Assembly (NCBI RefSeq): GCF_020784725.1
Contig: NZ_JAJGTZ010000025.1
Location: 1-64,000, forward strand
DNA: 64,000 nucleotides
Reading direction: 5' to 3'
Source: Limosilactobacillus reuteri
GTDB lineage: Bacteria > Bacillota > Bacilli > Lactobacillales > Lactobacillaceae
The position numbers and the translations under genes are program-made. Below the pieces are notes generated by a model that was given only the letters and a program-made list of their open reading frames with translations, did not search any database and had not been told where the DNA came from. This document shows, in pieces, positions 52,713 to 62,969 of this stretch (the stretch's first letter is position 1; each line of letters opens with the position of its first letter).

Positions 52713-52764
52713 AAAAGGGATGAGGTTAGAAGGAATTTACTTTCCTTCAATCTCATCCCTTTTT
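52713..52764. terminator. Bidirectional terminator
   Basis: A near-perfect stem from AAAAGGGATGAG (52714) to CTCATCCCTTTT, with one mismatch pair, flanked by A and T runs. It ends the arc operon and faces the minus-strand genes. Confidence 0.85.
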
Positions 52765-52769
52765 ACATC

Positions 52770-53072
52770 CTAGTCTTCACTAGTCATTTTGCTTTTCATG
52801 TTATCCATTCGCCAGACAACATAGGTTTCAATCAACGTGATTAGACTTACCCATAAAATCGTGAAATTCGATGAGGTAAGAAACAATAAGATGATTAAGA
52901 TCCAGGATATCCAGTTCCAACGACGCTCCAGACGGATAACTTTTACAAAGCGTGGTGGGATCCTAGTTGGATTTTGAATGGCTAGTGCTTGAAGTTGGGA
53001 GAACAGACGAACTTCCCAAAAACTTTCCAGTAAAAAAATAATGGTAAATACAAATGTTATAGTTTGATCCAC
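52770..53072 (-). CDS. Small membrane protein, 100 aa, unknown function
   Basis: Two or three hydrophobic segments (about residues 5-22, 52-70 and 72-88) around a basic cytoplasmic loop (RIPPRFVKVIRLERRW). No family recognised. It lies 15 nt downstream of gatD in the same orientation, so it is probably the last gene of a murT-gatD transcript. A role in the wall is only a guess from context. Confidence 0.65.
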   Translation of the reverse strand: MDQTITFVFTIIFLLESFWEVRLFSQLQALAIQNPTRIPPRFVKVIRLERRWNWISWILIILLFLTSSNFTILWVSLITLIETYVVWRMDNMKSKMTSED

Positions 53073-53087
53073 TGTTTGTCACCTTAA

Positions 53088-53795
53088 TTAAAATGTAGGC
53101 TTAATTTTTAGTGCTTTTTGACTGCTTAAGTCGGCATCGGGATACTTATGTTCAAGAGCTGCTAAAAGAATCTTTTTAGCAATCTCACCATTTCTTGTAA
53201 GAATGGGACCGTGGAAATAAGAGCAATAAGTGTTTTTATAGATTGCTCCTTCAGTATGGTCTTCACCGTTATTCCCATTACCAGAAATCACTTTACCAAG
53301 CGGACGCTCACCTTTTCCTAAGAATGTGCGGCCATTGTGGTTTTCAAAGCCATGATACTCTTGATTGCTTTCTTCATTTTTGATGGTAATATCCCCAATG
53401 AAGCGGTGATTATCCTGACTTAAAGTATAGTGATCAAGGATTCCAAGTCCCGGAATCTTTTCACCATCAGCACCAATATAGTAGTGACCAAGAAGCTGGT
53501 ATCCTCCACAAATAGCAAGAAGCGGTTTGCCATCGTTAATAAATTGGTCAATCCCCGCTTTTTTGTTTGGAAGATCTTTGGAAACGACAAGTTGTTCGTA
53601 ATCTTGACCACCGCCAAAAAGAGCTAAGTCAAACTCTTGTGGATTAAAGTCGTTGTCGATACTAATGACTTTTACATCAATATCGGCATCCATTTGCTTA
53701 GCGTAATATTGGAGGGCAATAATATTACCGACATCACTGTAAGTATTTAATAAATCGCCGTAGAGGTGGGCGAGGTGTAAGTGATATTTTGCCAT
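53088..53795 (-). CDS. gatD: Lipid II isoglutaminyl synthase, glutaminase subunit GatD
   Basis: A 235-aa class I glutamine amidotransferase of the CobB/CobQ type. The catalytic Cys lies in LLAICGGYQLLGHYY, with ENHNGRTFLG and the His in CSYFHGPIL. With MurT it amidates the D-Glu of lipid II to D-isoglutamine. Its start overlaps the murT stop by one base, so translation is coupled. Confidence 0.95.
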   Translation of the reverse strand: MAKYHLHLAHLYGDLLNTYSDVGNIIALQYYAKQMDADIDVKVISIDNDFNPQEFDLALFGGGQDYEQLVVSKDLPNKKAGIDQFINDGKPLLAICGGYQLLGHYYIGADGEKIPGLGILDHYTLSQDNHRFIGDITIKNEESNQEYHGFENHNGRTFLGKGERPLGKVISGNGNNGEDHTEGAIYKNTYCSYFHGPILTRNGEIAKKILLAALEHKYPDADLSSQKALKIKPTF

Positions 53796-55132
53796 TAGTC
53801 CATTCCTCCTTTAATATAGCCCTTTTCTGCTAGTTGTTTCCGCAATTGCAGAACGGCTGTATATGTTGCCAGAATATAGACATGTTCAGTTGGCATTTCC
53901 TTAATTTTATCAATTACCTGAGTAAGGTCTGGTTCATGCCACATATCTTTTACGCCGGCCATTGTTAATCTGGTGGTAATATCTTTATAGCGTTCTCCTC
54001 CAGTCATATATTGTGGAATTTGATGTTGGGTAAGTTTTTCAAAGTCACCGTCCCAGATCCAGCTGGTATCAATTCCATCAGCATAGTTAGCATTTAGCAA
54101 AAAGGCAAAGCTAAAGGGCTTGTCATCCGTCTCAATCATATCTAAAACTTGATTAAGGCCAACTGGATTTTTAACTAAGATCAAAGTAACCTGTTTTCCA
54201 TCGATACTAATGACTTCTTGGCGACCAAATACTCGTTCGTCTGATTCAAAAGCATCTTTAATTTGTGCTTGGCTCACGCCGAGAAAACGGCCAAGAGAGT
54301 ATGCAGCAAGAGCATTATAGATGTTATATAACCCACCAATTCCGATGGTGTATTTTTGCCCATCAATTTCAAAAGTTGAGTGTGTTGGGGTAAGTTTATC
54401 AATTTTAGTAACAGCATACGTTAATTCTGGACGATGGAAACCACAATTTGGACAGAAGTAGTTACCTAAACCTGCATAAGTTCGCATTCGATACTTTAGA
54501 ATGTGTTGACATTTAGGACAAAGGAGACCATCAGTGTTAGCTGGGGCATTAAATGGTTCATTTTCTTCGTGATTAAAGCCATAATAGATAATTGGATTAG
54601 GCAAGTCTTTGCTATTAAATAGCTGTTCATCTCCGTTCGCAATGATGGTTGCTTTCGGCGCTAATTTAATTCCCTTTAAGATCTTGTTATAGGTGGTGTA
54701 AATTTCACCATAACGATCCATTTGGTCACGGAAAATGTTGGTGAAGACAAAGGCAATTGGTGTGATGTATTTACATACTTTAACTACATTTGCTTCATCG
54801 ACTTCGAGGACGGCCAGCCCTTTTTTCTTTGGACGGGGAGCCGTAATAAAGGTGGTTACGATTCCCTGCTCCATGTTGGAACCAGTTGGATTAGTAAGAA
54901 CTTGGTCATACTTTTCCCGTAAAACTCGTACGCTTAATGCGGTGGTTAATGTTTTCCCATTAGTCCCTGTTACAATAACAAGGTCGTACTTTTTGCTAAA
55001 GGCTTGGAGAATATTTGGATCAAGCTTTAAGGTTAATTTTCCTGGAAGGGAACTTCCTCCGTTCATAAAAGTATGGAGGAACCAATAACTTGATCGCCCG
55101 GCAAATTCGGCAAATGAACTTCGAACTGTCAT
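53795..55132 (-). CDS. murT: Lipid II isoglutaminyl synthase, MurT subunit
   Basis: A 445-aa Mur-ligase-fold protein. The ATP loop is VTGTNGKTLTT (about residues 58-68). A MurT-specific zinc ribbon with four Cys is present (CPKCQHIL...CPNCGFH, about 205-230), and the C-terminal DUF1727-type region follows (HVYILATYTAVLQLRKQLAEKG). It activates D-Glu of lipid II for amidation by GatD. First gene of the minus-strand murT-gatD transcript, divergent from tdk. Confidence 0.96.
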   Translation of the reverse strand: MTVRSSFAEFAGRSSYWFLHTFMNGGSSLPGKLTLKLDPNILQAFSKKYDLVIVTGTNGKTLTTALSVRVLREKYDQVLTNPTGSNMEQGIVTTFITAPRPKKKGLAVLEVDEANVVKVCKYITPIAFVFTNIFRDQMDRYGEIYTTYNKILKGIKLAPKATIIANGDEQLFNSKDLPNPIIYYGFNHEENEPFNAPANTDGLLCPKCQHILKYRMRTYAGLGNYFCPNCGFHRPELTYAVTKIDKLTPTHSTFEIDGQKYTIGIGGLYNIYNALAAYSLGRFLGVSQAQIKDAFESDERVFGRQEVISIDGKQVTLILVKNPVGLNQVLDMIETDDKPFSFAFLLNANYADGIDTSWIWDGDFEKLTQHQIPQYMTGGERYKDITTRLTMAGVKDMWHEPDLTQVIDKIKEMPTEHVYILATYTAVLQLRKQLAEKGYIKGGMD

Positions 55133-55361
55133 GAATATATGTATTCCTTTCGTGTCAATTGTAAGTGATACAATAGTGATGATTAAAATTACCGTTTAAT
55201 TCTAAACTTTACGGTAACAAAAAGAAAGTTATTAAACTGAAATTATTATAAGATTAAAATTATTCAATGTAAAAAACTCTTTCCTAATGTGGAAGTATTT
55301 AAATGACACAAATTTTTGGATATAATGAAGAGTACTATGCAAACAAAAAGGAGCAATTGTA

Positions 55362-55937
55362 GTGGCACAACTATTCTTTAAATATGGCGCGATGAATTCT
55401 GGTAAGTCAATCGATATTTTGAAGGTTGCTCATAACTATGAAGAACAAGGGAAACCGGTTGTCTTAATGACGAGTGGTGTTGACGATCGTTCTGGTCGAG
55501 GCATCATTGCTAGTCGGATCGGCCTAGAGCGTAAGGTAAAACCAATTATGGATGATACCAACATTTACGATTACGTTAATAAGATGGACCGTAAGATATA
55601 TTGTGTATTGATCGACGAAGCACAGTTTTTAAAGAAAGAGCATGTCTTACAATTAATCAAAATTGTTGATGAGCTAAATATTCCGGTAATGGCTTTTGGC
55701 CTAAAAAATGATTTTCGGAATGAATTATTTGAAGGTTCAAAGTATTTACTAATCTATGCTGACAAAATTGAAGAAATGAAGACAATTTGTTGGTTCTGCC
55801 CTCATAAAGCTACGATGAATTTACGGATTCATAATGGCAAGCCAGTATATGAGGGAGAACAAGTCCAGATAGGGGGAAATGAATCATATTACCCAGTATG
55901 CCGGAAGCACTATTTTCATCCCAAATTAAAACAATAG
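55362..55937 (+). CDS. tdk: Thymidine kinase
   Basis: Type II thymidine kinase, 191 aa. The P-loop is [13 protein letters not shown], the catalytic region is [13 protein letters not shown], and the zinc site is CWFCPHKA with CRKH. It starts with GTG at 55362 after AAGGAG. A TATAAT is at 55321-55326. It heads tdk-prfA-prmC-tsaC-glyA-upp, the standard Firmicutes order. Confidence 0.96.
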   Translation: MAQLFFKYGAMNSGKSIDILKVAHNYEEQGKPVVLMTSGVDDRSGRGIIASRIGLERKVKPIMDDTNIYDYVNKMDRKIYCVLIDEAQFLKKEHVLQLIKIVDELNIPVMAFGLKNDFRNELFEGSKYLLIYADKIEEMKTICWFCPHKATMNLRIHNGKPVYEGEQVQIGGNESYYPVCRKHYFHPKLKQ

Positions 55938-55952
55938 GAGGAATAATTAAGA

Positions 55953-57041
55953 ATGGAAATGGAAGAAATTTTCGATAAACTTCAAGCAGTTGCTGATCGT
56001 TACGATGAATTAAACGAATTAATCAGTGATCCAGAAGTAATTGCCGACTCGCAACGTTTTATGAAGCTTTCAAAAGAAGAAGGAAGCTTACGTGAAACAG
56101 TTGAAAAATATAATCAATATAAAAAAGTCACACAAACGATTAGCGATGATGAAGAACTATTACGGGAAACGAATGATGATGACTTAACAGCCTTAACTAA
56201 GGAAGAGTTAGCGGAAGCGCGGGAAGAACAAGCGCAGTTAGAAAAAGAGCTTGAAGTTCTATTAATTCCTAAAGACCCTAATGATGATAAAAATATTATC
56301 ATGGAAATCCGTGGAGCTGCCGGAGGGGATGAAGCAAGCCTATTTGCTGCTGATCTGTATAACATGTACCTTCGCTATGCTGAAAAGCAAGGCTGGAAAG
56401 TAGAAGTTGTGGATCGAAATGAAACTGAAGTTGGTGGCTTTAAGGAAATTGCCTTAATGATTACTGGGGATAAAGTTTATTCCAAGCTTAAGTTTGAGAA
56501 CGGTGCGCATCGTGTTCAACGGGTTCCTGTTACTGAATCTGCTGGCCGTGTTCATACGTCAACAGCGACTGTTGGGGTAATGCCAGAAGCTGAAGATGTA
56601 GATGTAGATATCGATCCTAAAGATATCCGGGTTGATGTTTACCGTTCAAGTGGTGCTGGTGGTCAGCACGTTAACAAGACTTCATCAGCTGTTCGAATGA
56701 CCCACTTACCAACAGGAATTGTTGTTGCAATGCAAGATGAACGGTCACAACAGCAGAACCGGGCTAAGGCAATGCGGATTTTGAAGTCACGGGTTTATGA
56801 TTATTACCAACAACAAGAACAGAGCGCGTATGACCAAAAGCGGAAAGATGCGATTGGGACAGGTGATCGGTCAGAACGGATTCGTACCTACAATTACCCA
56901 CAAAACCGGGTAACAGATCACCGAATTGGGTTAACATTAAATAAGCTTGATAAGATTATGGCTGGTGACCTTGATGAAATTATTGAAGCATTGATTGTTG
57001 CCGACCAAACACAAAAGTTGGAGCAATTACGGAATGAGTAG
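55953..57041 (+). CDS. prfA: Peptide chain release factor 1
   Basis: Terminates translation at UAA and UAG. 362 aa. The GGQ loop is [17 protein letters not shown] (about residues 229-245) and the codon-recognition domain lies before it. It starts at ATG 55953 or the in-frame ATG six bases on, after AGGAGG. It overlaps prmC by 8 nt. Confidence 0.97.
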   Translation: MEMEEIFDKLQAVADRYDELNELISDPEVIADSQRFMKLSKEEGSLRETVEKYNQYKKVTQTISDDEELLRETNDDDLTALTKEELAEAREEQAQLEKELEVLLIPKDPNDDKNIIMEIRGAAGGDEASLFAADLYNMYLRYAEKQGWKVEVVDRNETEVGGFKEIALMITGDKVYSKLKFENGAHRVQRVPVTESAGRVHTSTATVGVMPEAEDVDVDIDPKDIRVDVYRSSGAGGQHVNKTSSAVRMTHLPTGIVVAMQDERSQQQNRAKAMRILKSRVYDYYQQQEQSAYDQKRKDAIGTGDRSERIRTYNYPQNRVTDHRIGLTLNKLDKIMAGDLDEIIEALIVADQTQKLEQLRNE

Positions 57042-57900
57042 TTTCGTACCGACCAATTATTTTATGGCACAGCGATGGGCAAAAGAACAATTACAAGGAA
57101 CAGATATTGATCCAAGTGCCCCTCAGTTTTTACTTCAGCAAACACATGGTTGGGATGCGACTCACTTACTTTTACATAATCGTGATGAGATGCCAACTGA
57201 CGAAGTAGACTGGTGGAAGGATGCCATAACAAGATTGCTTAATCATGAGCCTGCTCAATATATTGTTGGGCAGGCCCCATTTTATGGACGAACTTTTAAG
57301 GTTAATAAAAATGTTTTGATTCCAGAAGCTGAGACAGCAGAGTTAATTGATTGGGTATTGCAAGAAATGCCAGCTCGCCCATTAAAGGTCCTTGATTTAG
57401 GAACGGGGAGTGGGGTAATAGGCATTACACTTGCACTTGAACGGCCAGCCTGGAATGTAAGTTTAAGTGACATTTCAACCACTGCGCTTGCTGTTGCTCA
57501 GGAAAATATGGCTAAGTTTAATCTGGAGTTACCGTTAATTAAAAGTGATTTATTTGAAAAGATTGATCAGCAATATGATTTAATTGTGACTAATCCGCCT
57601 TATATTGACCCAGACGATACTGATAAAATTGATCAAGCAGTCCTTGAAAATGAACCATCCCAGGCTTTATTTGCTAGTGAACATGGTTTAGGATTCTATC
57701 ATCGTTTATTTAAGCAAGCAGGGCAGTATCTAACTACGACTGGTCAAATATTTGGAGAAACTGGCTATGATCAAGAAGAGTCAATTCAAGAATTACTACA
57801 TCAAACCGATAAACACGCACAGATATGCCCACGACATGATGTGGCAGGAAAAATGAGGATGATACACGCATGGGATTTTTCAAACGCAGGAGGAAGATAG
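57034..57900 (+). CDS. prmC: Release-factor glutamine methyltransferase
   Basis: Methylates the Gln of the GGQ motif in release factors. 288 aa from the ATG at 57034; the upstream in-frame start at 56995 lies inside prfA. The SAM-binding motif is [16 protein letters not shown] and the catalytic NPPY is in [13 protein letters not shown]. The N-terminal PrmC helical domain is present. It overlaps prfA, whose product it modifies. Confidence 0.95.
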   Translation: MSSFVPTNYFMAQRWAKEQLQGTDIDPSAPQFLLQQTHGWDATHLLLHNRDEMPTDEVDWWKDAITRLLNHEPAQYIVGQAPFYGRTFKVNKNVLIPEAETAELIDWVLQEMPARPLKVLDLGTGSGVIGITLALERPAWNVSLSDISTTALAVAQENMAKFNLELPLIKSDLFEKIDQQYDLIVTNPPYIDPDDTDKIDQAVLENEPSQALFASEHGLGFYHRLFKQAGQYLTTTGQIFGETGYDQEESIQELLHQTDKHAQICPRHDVAGKMRMIHAWDFSNAGGR

Positions 57901-57905
57901 TAAGA

Positions 57906-58934
57906 ATGGATACGAAGATTTTTCGACATGGTGAGATTGCCCAAGCAGCAGCTGCGATTAAGCGCGGTGAATTAGTGGCTTTTCCAACCGAAACTGTTTA
58001 TGGATTAGGGGCTGATGCAACCAATGAAAAAGCCGTTAAGAATGTTTATTTAGCAAAAGGACGGCCAAGTGATAATCCATTAATTGTTCATGTTAATTCT
58101 ATCGCAATGGTTGAAAAATATGCTGCCGAGATTCCTGATAATGCCCGAAAGTTGATGGATGCATTTTGGCCTGGTTCTTTAACTATTATCTTGAAGATTA
58201 AGAAGAATGCACTTTCCAAAACCGTTACAGGTGGTTTGAAAACTGTCGCCTTTCGTTATCCAGACTGTCAACCAACTCTTAATTTAATTGAAGAAGCTGG
58301 TGTTCCGATGGTGGGACCATCTGCTAATACTTCTGGAAAACCGAGTCCGACTACTGCTCAACACGTTTATCATGACTTGCATGGTAAGATTGCTGGAATT
58401 ATAGATAATGGTCCAACCCGAGTAGGAGTTGAATCAACTGTCCTTGACATGTCAACAGATCACCCTGTAATTTTACGTCCTGGTGCTGTTACGAAGAAAG
58501 ACATTGAAGGGGTAATTGGGTCAATTGACCTTAATCATCATAAAGTAGGCAAAAATGAAACTCCTAAAGCTCCTGGAATGAAATACAAGCACTATGCACC
58601 TAAGGCCCAAGTATATATTGTTGATGAAGATACGGATTGGGATAAAGTTGTTGAATGGATACGGCAACAGCCATTTGATGTTGGAATGATGGCTGAAGAA
58701 AAGGTCCTCCAACGAGAAGTATTGCCAATGAACGCTATTCAATTTTCATTAGGAAAAAATGTTCAAGATGCCAGTGCTCGCCTATTTGATGGCTTGCGAC
58801 AATTTGATGATCAGCCTAATGTTAAAGCAATTGTCACTCAAGCGTTTCCAGCTCATGATTTAGGGGGCGCATACATGAATCGGTTAAATAAGTCGGCCGG
58901 TGGTATGCACTTTGATAGTAATGCGGTAAAATAA
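57906..58934 (+). CDS. tsaC: L-threonylcarbamoyladenylate synthase
   Basis: First enzyme of t6A tRNA modification. About 342 aa from the ATG at 57906. The YrdC domain (about 1-200) has FPTETVYGLGADATN, KGRPSDNPLIVH and MVGPSANTSGKPSP. A C-terminal Sua5 extension (about 215-340) follows a linker containing APGMKYKHYAPKAQ. This is the long Sua5/YwlC form. The frame is open upstream to 57870 inside prmC, but those codons are less likely. The binding site AGGAGG is 12 nt away, a little far. tsaE is at 8754. Confidence 0.94.
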   Translation: MDTKIFRHGEIAQAAAAIKRGELVAFPTETVYGLGADATNEKAVKNVYLAKGRPSDNPLIVHVNSIAMVEKYAAEIPDNARKLMDAFWPGSLTIILKIKKNALSKTVTGGLKTVAFRYPDCQPTLNLIEEAGVPMVGPSANTSGKPSPTTAQHVYHDLHGKIAGIIDNGPTRVGVESTVLDMSTDHPVILRPGAVTKKDIEGVIGSIDLNHHKVGKNETPKAPGMKYKHYAPKAQVYIVDEDTDWDKVVEWIRQQPFDVGMMAEEKVLQREVLPMNAIQFSLGKNVQDASARLFDGLRQFDDQPNVKAIVTQAFPAHDLGGAYMNRLNKSAGGMHFDSNAVK

Positions 58935-58986
58935 TAAGGGAACGTAGTGGATGAGGTACCACTCCCTAATTAAAATCTCAATAAAA

Positions 58987-59025
58987 TAATAAAGAGACTG
59001 AGTAGATTCCCAGCCTCTTTATTTA
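58987..59025 (+). terminator. Terminator upstream of glyA
   Basis: AATAAAGAG (58988-58996) pairs with CTCTTTATT (59015-59023), with an inner CTG/CAG pair. It ends just before the glyA ribosome binding site, so it may also attenuate glyA. Confidence 0.6.
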
Positions 59026-59046
59026 TAACCAGAGGAGATGTTGTAA

Positions 59047-60282
59047 ATGAACTATGGTAAAAAATCACCCCAATTATGGGCAGCCATTGAAAATGAAGAG
59101 CAACGCCAACAAGATACGATTGAGCTAATTGCCTCCGAGAATATCGTTTCTGATGCTGTTCGTGAAGCTCAAGGGTCAGTTCTAACAAATAAATATGCTG
59201 AAGGATATCCAGATAAGCGGTATTACGGTGGGTGTGAGTTTATAGATCAAGTTGAACAATTGGCAATTGATTATGCTAAAAAGTTATTTAATGCAGCATA
59301 TGTTAATGTTCAACCTCATTCTGGATCGCAGGCGAACATGGCAGTTTATCAAGCACTCCTCAAACCTGGAGATGTAATTTTAGGAATGGGGATGGATGCT
59401 GGAGGGCACCTAACTCACGGAGCAACAGTTAATTTTAGCGGAAAATTATATAAGACGTATGGCTATGGCCTAAGTCCAGATACTGAAGAGCTTGATTATG
59501 ATGAAATTATGGCTCTAGCTAAAAAAGTAAAACCGCAATTAATCGTTGCGGGAGCTTCTGCTTATAGTCGGATTATTGATTGGCAGGCATTTCGTAAGAT
59601 TGCTGATGAAGTTGGAGCTTACTTGATGGTTGATATGGCCCATATTGCCGGATTAGTAGCAACTGGTGCCCATCCAAGTCCCCTTCCAATTGCTGATGTC
59701 GTTACTACTACTACTCATAAAACTCTTCGGGGCCCACGGGGAGGAATGATCCTCTCTAAATCAACTGAGTTAGGGCGGAAAATTAATTCAGCAGTTTTCC
59801 CTGGAATCCAAGGTGGACCACTGGAACATGTAATTGCGGGGAAAGCTCAAGCATTTTATGAAGATTTGCAACCAGAATATTCGGAATATATCCAACAAGT
59901 TGTAAAAAATGCTCAAGCAATGGAAAAAGTATTTAATACTAGTAAACAAATTCGGGTGGTTTCAGGAAAGACCGAAAATCACCTTCTTGTTCTGGACCTT
60001 ACTAAGACTGGTTTAACAGGAAAAGATGCGCAAAATCTCCTTGACCGTGTCCACATTACAACCAATAAGGAGGCCATTCCAAATGACCCACGAAGTCCAT
60101 TTATCACAAGTGGTTTACGGATTGGAACTCCTGCTATTACCAGCCGAGGATTTAAGGAAGAGGATGCGCAAAAAGTTGCGGAATTAATCAGGACAGCTTT
60201 AATTAATCCAACTGATGAAAAGTGTCTACAAGAAGTAGCAAAAGGTGTGCATGAACTAACTACAAAATATCCGATTAACTAA
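59047..60282 (+). CDS. glyA: Serine hydroxymethyltransferase
   Basis: PLP enzyme that makes glycine and 5,10-methylene-THF from serine. 411 aa. The PLP-Lys is in [15 protein letters not shown] (about residue 226). Other motifs are [34 protein letters not shown] and [24 protein letters not shown] precedes the ATG. Confidence 0.97.
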   Translation: MNYGKKSPQLWAAIENEEQRQQDTIELIASENIVSDAVREAQGSVLTNKYAEGYPDKRYYGGCEFIDQVEQLAIDYAKKLFNAAYVNVQPHSGSQANMAVYQALLKPGDVILGMGMDAGGHLTHGATVNFSGKLYKTYGYGLSPDTEELDYDEIMALAKKVKPQLIVAGASAYSRIIDWQAFRKIADEVGAYLMVDMAHIAGLVATGAHPSPLPIADVVTTTTHKTLRGPRGGMILSKSTELGRKINSAVFPGIQGGPLEHVIAGKAQAFYEDLQPEYSEYIQQVVKNAQAMEKVFNTSKQIRVVSGKTENHLLVLDLTKTGLTGKDAQNLLDRVHITTNKEAIPNDPRSPFITSGLRIGTPAITSRGFKEEDAQKVAELIRTALINPTDEKCLQEVAKGVHELTTKYPIN

Positions 60283-60314
60283 AAAATTAGAACATAAAAA
60301 GTTGTTAAGATCCT

Positions 60315-60343
60315 TTGTCATGACTTGATTTTTTTGGTAGAAT
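60315..60343 (+). promoter_or_regulatory. Promoter of upp
   Basis: TTGTCA (60315-60320), 17 bp, TAGAAT (60338-60343), about 30 bp upstream of the upp ATG. Confidence 0.65.
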
Positions 60344-60374
60344 AGTGAAGAAATTTAAAGGAGTGTATATAGGC

Positions 60375-61010
60375 ATGGGTAAATTTGAAGTGTTAGATCA
60401 TCCATTGATTCAGCACAAGCTAACAATGATTCGGGACAAAAATGTTGGGACAAAGTTTTTCCGGGAAACCGTCAAGGAAATTTCAACTTTAATGGCTTAT
60501 GAAGTTGCACGTGATATGCCATTAAAGGATGTTGAAATTGAAACGCCGATTGCTAAAACGACCCAGAAAGAATTGGCTGGTAAAAAGGTAGCGATTATTC
60601 CAATTCTTCGGGCAGGAATTGGAATGGTTGATGGGATGACTGATCTTATCCCAGCAGCTAAAATTGGTTTTATCGGAATGTACCGGGATGAAGAAACCTT
60701 AAAGCCACATGAATACTTTGTTAAGTTACCTAATGATATTACAGAACGGCAATTATTCATCGTTGATCCAATGCTGGCCACTGGTGGTTCAGCAATGATG
60801 GCAATCGAAGCCTTAAAGAAGCGTGGTTGCTCAGAAAAGAATATGAAATTTGCTTGCTTAGTTGCAGCCCCTGAAGGAGTTAAAGCTGTGCGCGACGCTT
60901 ATCCAGATGTCGATATTTATACAGCAGGACTTGATGATCATCTTAATGAAGATGGATACATTGTTCCTGGATTAGGTGATGCTGGTGACCGTCTTTTTGG
61001 TACTAAGTAG
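60375..61010 (+). CDS. upp: Uracil phosphoribosyltransferase
   Basis: Salvages uracil to UMP with PRPP. About 211 aa from the ATG at 60375, which is 8-9 nt after AAAGGAGTG. The upstream in-frame start at 60345 overlaps the promoter and was rejected. The N-terminus is [20 protein letters not shown]. The PRPP loop is [16 protein letters not shown] and the uracil-binding region is [13 protein letters not shown]. Confidence 0.96.
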   Translation: MGKFEVLDHPLIQHKLTMIRDKNVGTKFFRETVKEISTLMAYEVARDMPLKDVEIETPIAKTTQKELAGKKVAIIPILRAGIGMVDGMTDLIPAAKIGFIGMYRDEETLKPHEYFVKLPNDITERQLFIVDPMLATGGSAMMAIEALKKRGCSEKNMKFACLVAAPEGVKAVRDAYPDVDIYTAGLDDHLNEDGYIVPGLGDAGDRLFGTK

Positions 61011-61017
61011 GTTATTA

Positions 61018-61080
61018 AAAAATAAAAGCATGATCTGCAGAACTTTTTAGCTTTCGCAAATCTTGCTTTTATTTTTTTTG
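61018..61080 (+). terminator. Terminator after upp
   Basis: AATAAAAGCA (61021-61030) pairs perfectly with TGCTTTTATT (61064-61073), with inner partial pairs, followed by T8. Confidence 0.75.
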
Positions 61081-61109
61081 TTTGTGTTGAAAAGGCTTTC
61101 GCTTATAAT
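61081..61109 (+). promoter_or_regulatory. Promoter of ptsI
   Basis: TTTGTG (61081-61086), 17 bp, TATAAT (61104-61109). TGAAAAGGCTTTCG (61088-61101) is weakly cre-like within the spacer. Confidence 0.5.
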
Positions 61110-61140
61110 AGGTACTATACCAGAAAAGGGGAATTGATTA

Positions 61141-62868
61141 ATGGAGACCCAAATTAATGGAATCGCAGCTAGTGATGGAGTGGGAATTGCACCTGCTTAC
61201 TTATTAACGAAGCCTAATCTTAGTTTTGAAAAGTATCATATTAGTGACCCCGATAGTGAAAAAGCAAGATTACACCGTGCTTTTGAGAAGATCATTCAGA
61301 AACTAAAGGAGACCCAAAAGAAGCTTGTTGATAAACTTAATGCAGAAGATTTGGCAATTTTTGATACTCACATTGCAATCTTAAATGATCCTGAAATGAT
61401 TAAACAAGTTGAAAACCGGATTACTAATCAACGCTTAAATGCAGAATCGGCTTTTGCAGAAGTAATTACTAAGATGATCAAAACTCTTCAGGCGATGACC
61501 GGAAATGAATATATGCAAGAGCGAGCAACTGATTTTCAAAATATTCAAGATCAGGTTTTAGCGGAGTTAGAAGGGAAGAAGCTCCCTAATTTGCGTGAAT
61601 TAGATCACCCTGTCATTGTGGTTGCCCATTCGATTGGCCCAGCCGATACTTCACAGATGGATGGCCGCTTTGTTAAGGGAATTATTACCGATTTGGGTGG
61701 GCGAACTAGTCACGCAGCGATTATGGCTCGTTCTTTACAGATTCCAGCAATTGTTGGGTGTAACGACATAACCAAAAAGGTGCAGAATGGCCAACGAGTA
61801 ATTGTTGATGGTTTTGAAGGCAGTGCAATTGTTAAACCGTCAACAATTGATGTTAAACAATACCAAAAAATTGCTGATAAGTTTATGAATGTTCGTCAGC
61901 AATGGAAAAAAATGATTAATCAGCCCTCAGTAACCGCTGATGGTCAGCGGTATAAGATTTCAGCTAATATTGGTTCTTCAGTGGATCTTTCGTCAGCAAT
62001 AGAAAATGGTGCTGATGGTGTTGGTCTATTTCGAACTGAATTTCTTTATATGAAAAGCGACCATCTCCCAACCGAAGAAGAGCAGTTTAATGCTTATCGC
62101 CGAGCTGTTGAACAGTTAAATGGGGAACGATTAGTAGTTCGGACCTTAGATATAGGTGGAGATAAACCACTTCAATTTATGCCTTTACCTAAAGAAATGA
62201 ATCCATTCCTTGGGTATCGGGCTATTCGGATTGCTCTTGATCGGCCAGAAATGTTTAGGACTCAATTGCGAGCCTTACTCCGAGCATCCGAGTTTGGGAA
62301 GATTAATATTATGTTTCCAATGATTACCACGCTTGAAGAATTACAAGCAGCTAAGAAAATTTATTATGAGGAGCAACAAAAATTAGCTGTTGATCATCCA
62401 GAAATTGGCAGCGATGTCCATCTTGGGATAATGATTGAAGTTCCATTAGCTGCGTTAAATGCTGATCGCTTAGCTGCAGAAGTTGATTTCTTTAGCATTG
62501 GAACTAATGACCTAATTCAATATTGTTTTGCGGCTGACCGTGGTAATGATTCAGTTTCGTACCTTTACCAGCCGCTAAATCCAACTTTTTTAAAATTAAT
62601 TAAGCACATTATCGATGCTGGGCATGCTCATGACACAACTGTGGCGATGTGTGGAGAAATGGCAGGGGATCGTTATGCCTTGCCACTATTAATCGGGATG
62701 GGATTAGATGTCTATTCGATGAGTGCCAGTTCTATTTTACGGACACGTTTAATGATGAAGCAATTAGACAGTAAGAAATGTCAGGAACTTTATCAACAGG
62801 CTGTTACAGCTTGTGATTCAATGATTGATGTGCAAAAGTTAGTTCAAGATTGGCTAGTAGCAAATTAA
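61141..62868 (+). CDS. ptsI: Phosphoenolpyruvate-protein phosphotransferase (PTS enzyme I)
   Basis: Transfers phosphate from PEP to HPr. 575 aa. The N-terminal HPr-binding helical domain is followed by the phospho-His region TDLGGRTSHAAIMARSLQIPAIVG (about residues 182-205), then the PEP-binding barrel with GLFRTEFLYM, VRTLDIGGDKPL, FSIGTNDLIQYCFAADR and MCGEMAGD. In most Firmicutes ptsH precedes ptsI, but here the gene upstream is upp and no HPr gene is visible in the window. Confidence 0.96.
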   Translation: METQINGIAASDGVGIAPAYLLTKPNLSFEKYHISDPDSEKARLHRAFEKIIQKLKETQKKLVDKLNAEDLAIFDTHIAILNDPEMIKQVENRITNQRLNAESAFAEVITKMIKTLQAMTGNEYMQERATDFQNIQDQVLAELEGKKLPNLRELDHPVIVVAHSIGPADTSQMDGRFVKGIITDLGGRTSHAAIMARSLQIPAIVGCNDITKKVQNGQRVIVDGFEGSAIVKPSTIDVKQYQKIADKFMNVRQQWKKMINQPSVTADGQRYKISANIGSSVDLSSAIENGADGVGLFRTEFLYMKSDHLPTEEEQFNAYRRAVEQLNGERLVVRTLDIGGDKPLQFMPLPKEMNPFLGYRAIRIALDRPEMFRTQLRALLRASEFGKINIMFPMITTLEELQAAKKIYYEEQQKLAVDHPEIGSDVHLGIMIEVPLAALNADRLAAEVDFFSIGTNDLIQYCFAADRGNDSVSYLYQPLNPTFLKLIKHIIDAGHAHDTTVAMCGEMAGDRYALPLLIGMGLDVYSMSASSILRTRLMMKQLDSKKCQELYQQAVTACDSMIDVQKLVQDWLVAN

Positions 62869-62913
62869 AAAGGATTTAGGAAAAGTAAAGATTTTTCTTA
62901 AATCCTTTTTTTG
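62866..62913 (+). terminator. Terminator after ptsI
   Basis: AAAAAGGATTTAGGAAAA pairs with its partner at 62892-62910, one mismatch region, followed by T7. Confidence 0.85.
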
Positions 62914-62969
62914 TCTCTTGTTAAGAGTAAAATGGCAATAGTTTTGTTGTACTAAGGGGATGTAAAGTT

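Noticed and set aside
55189-55217. 7-bp inverted repeat (TTACCGT / ACGGTAA) between murT and tdk
   Set aside because: Short arms and a 15-bp centre with no clear placement relative to a promoter; could easily be chance.
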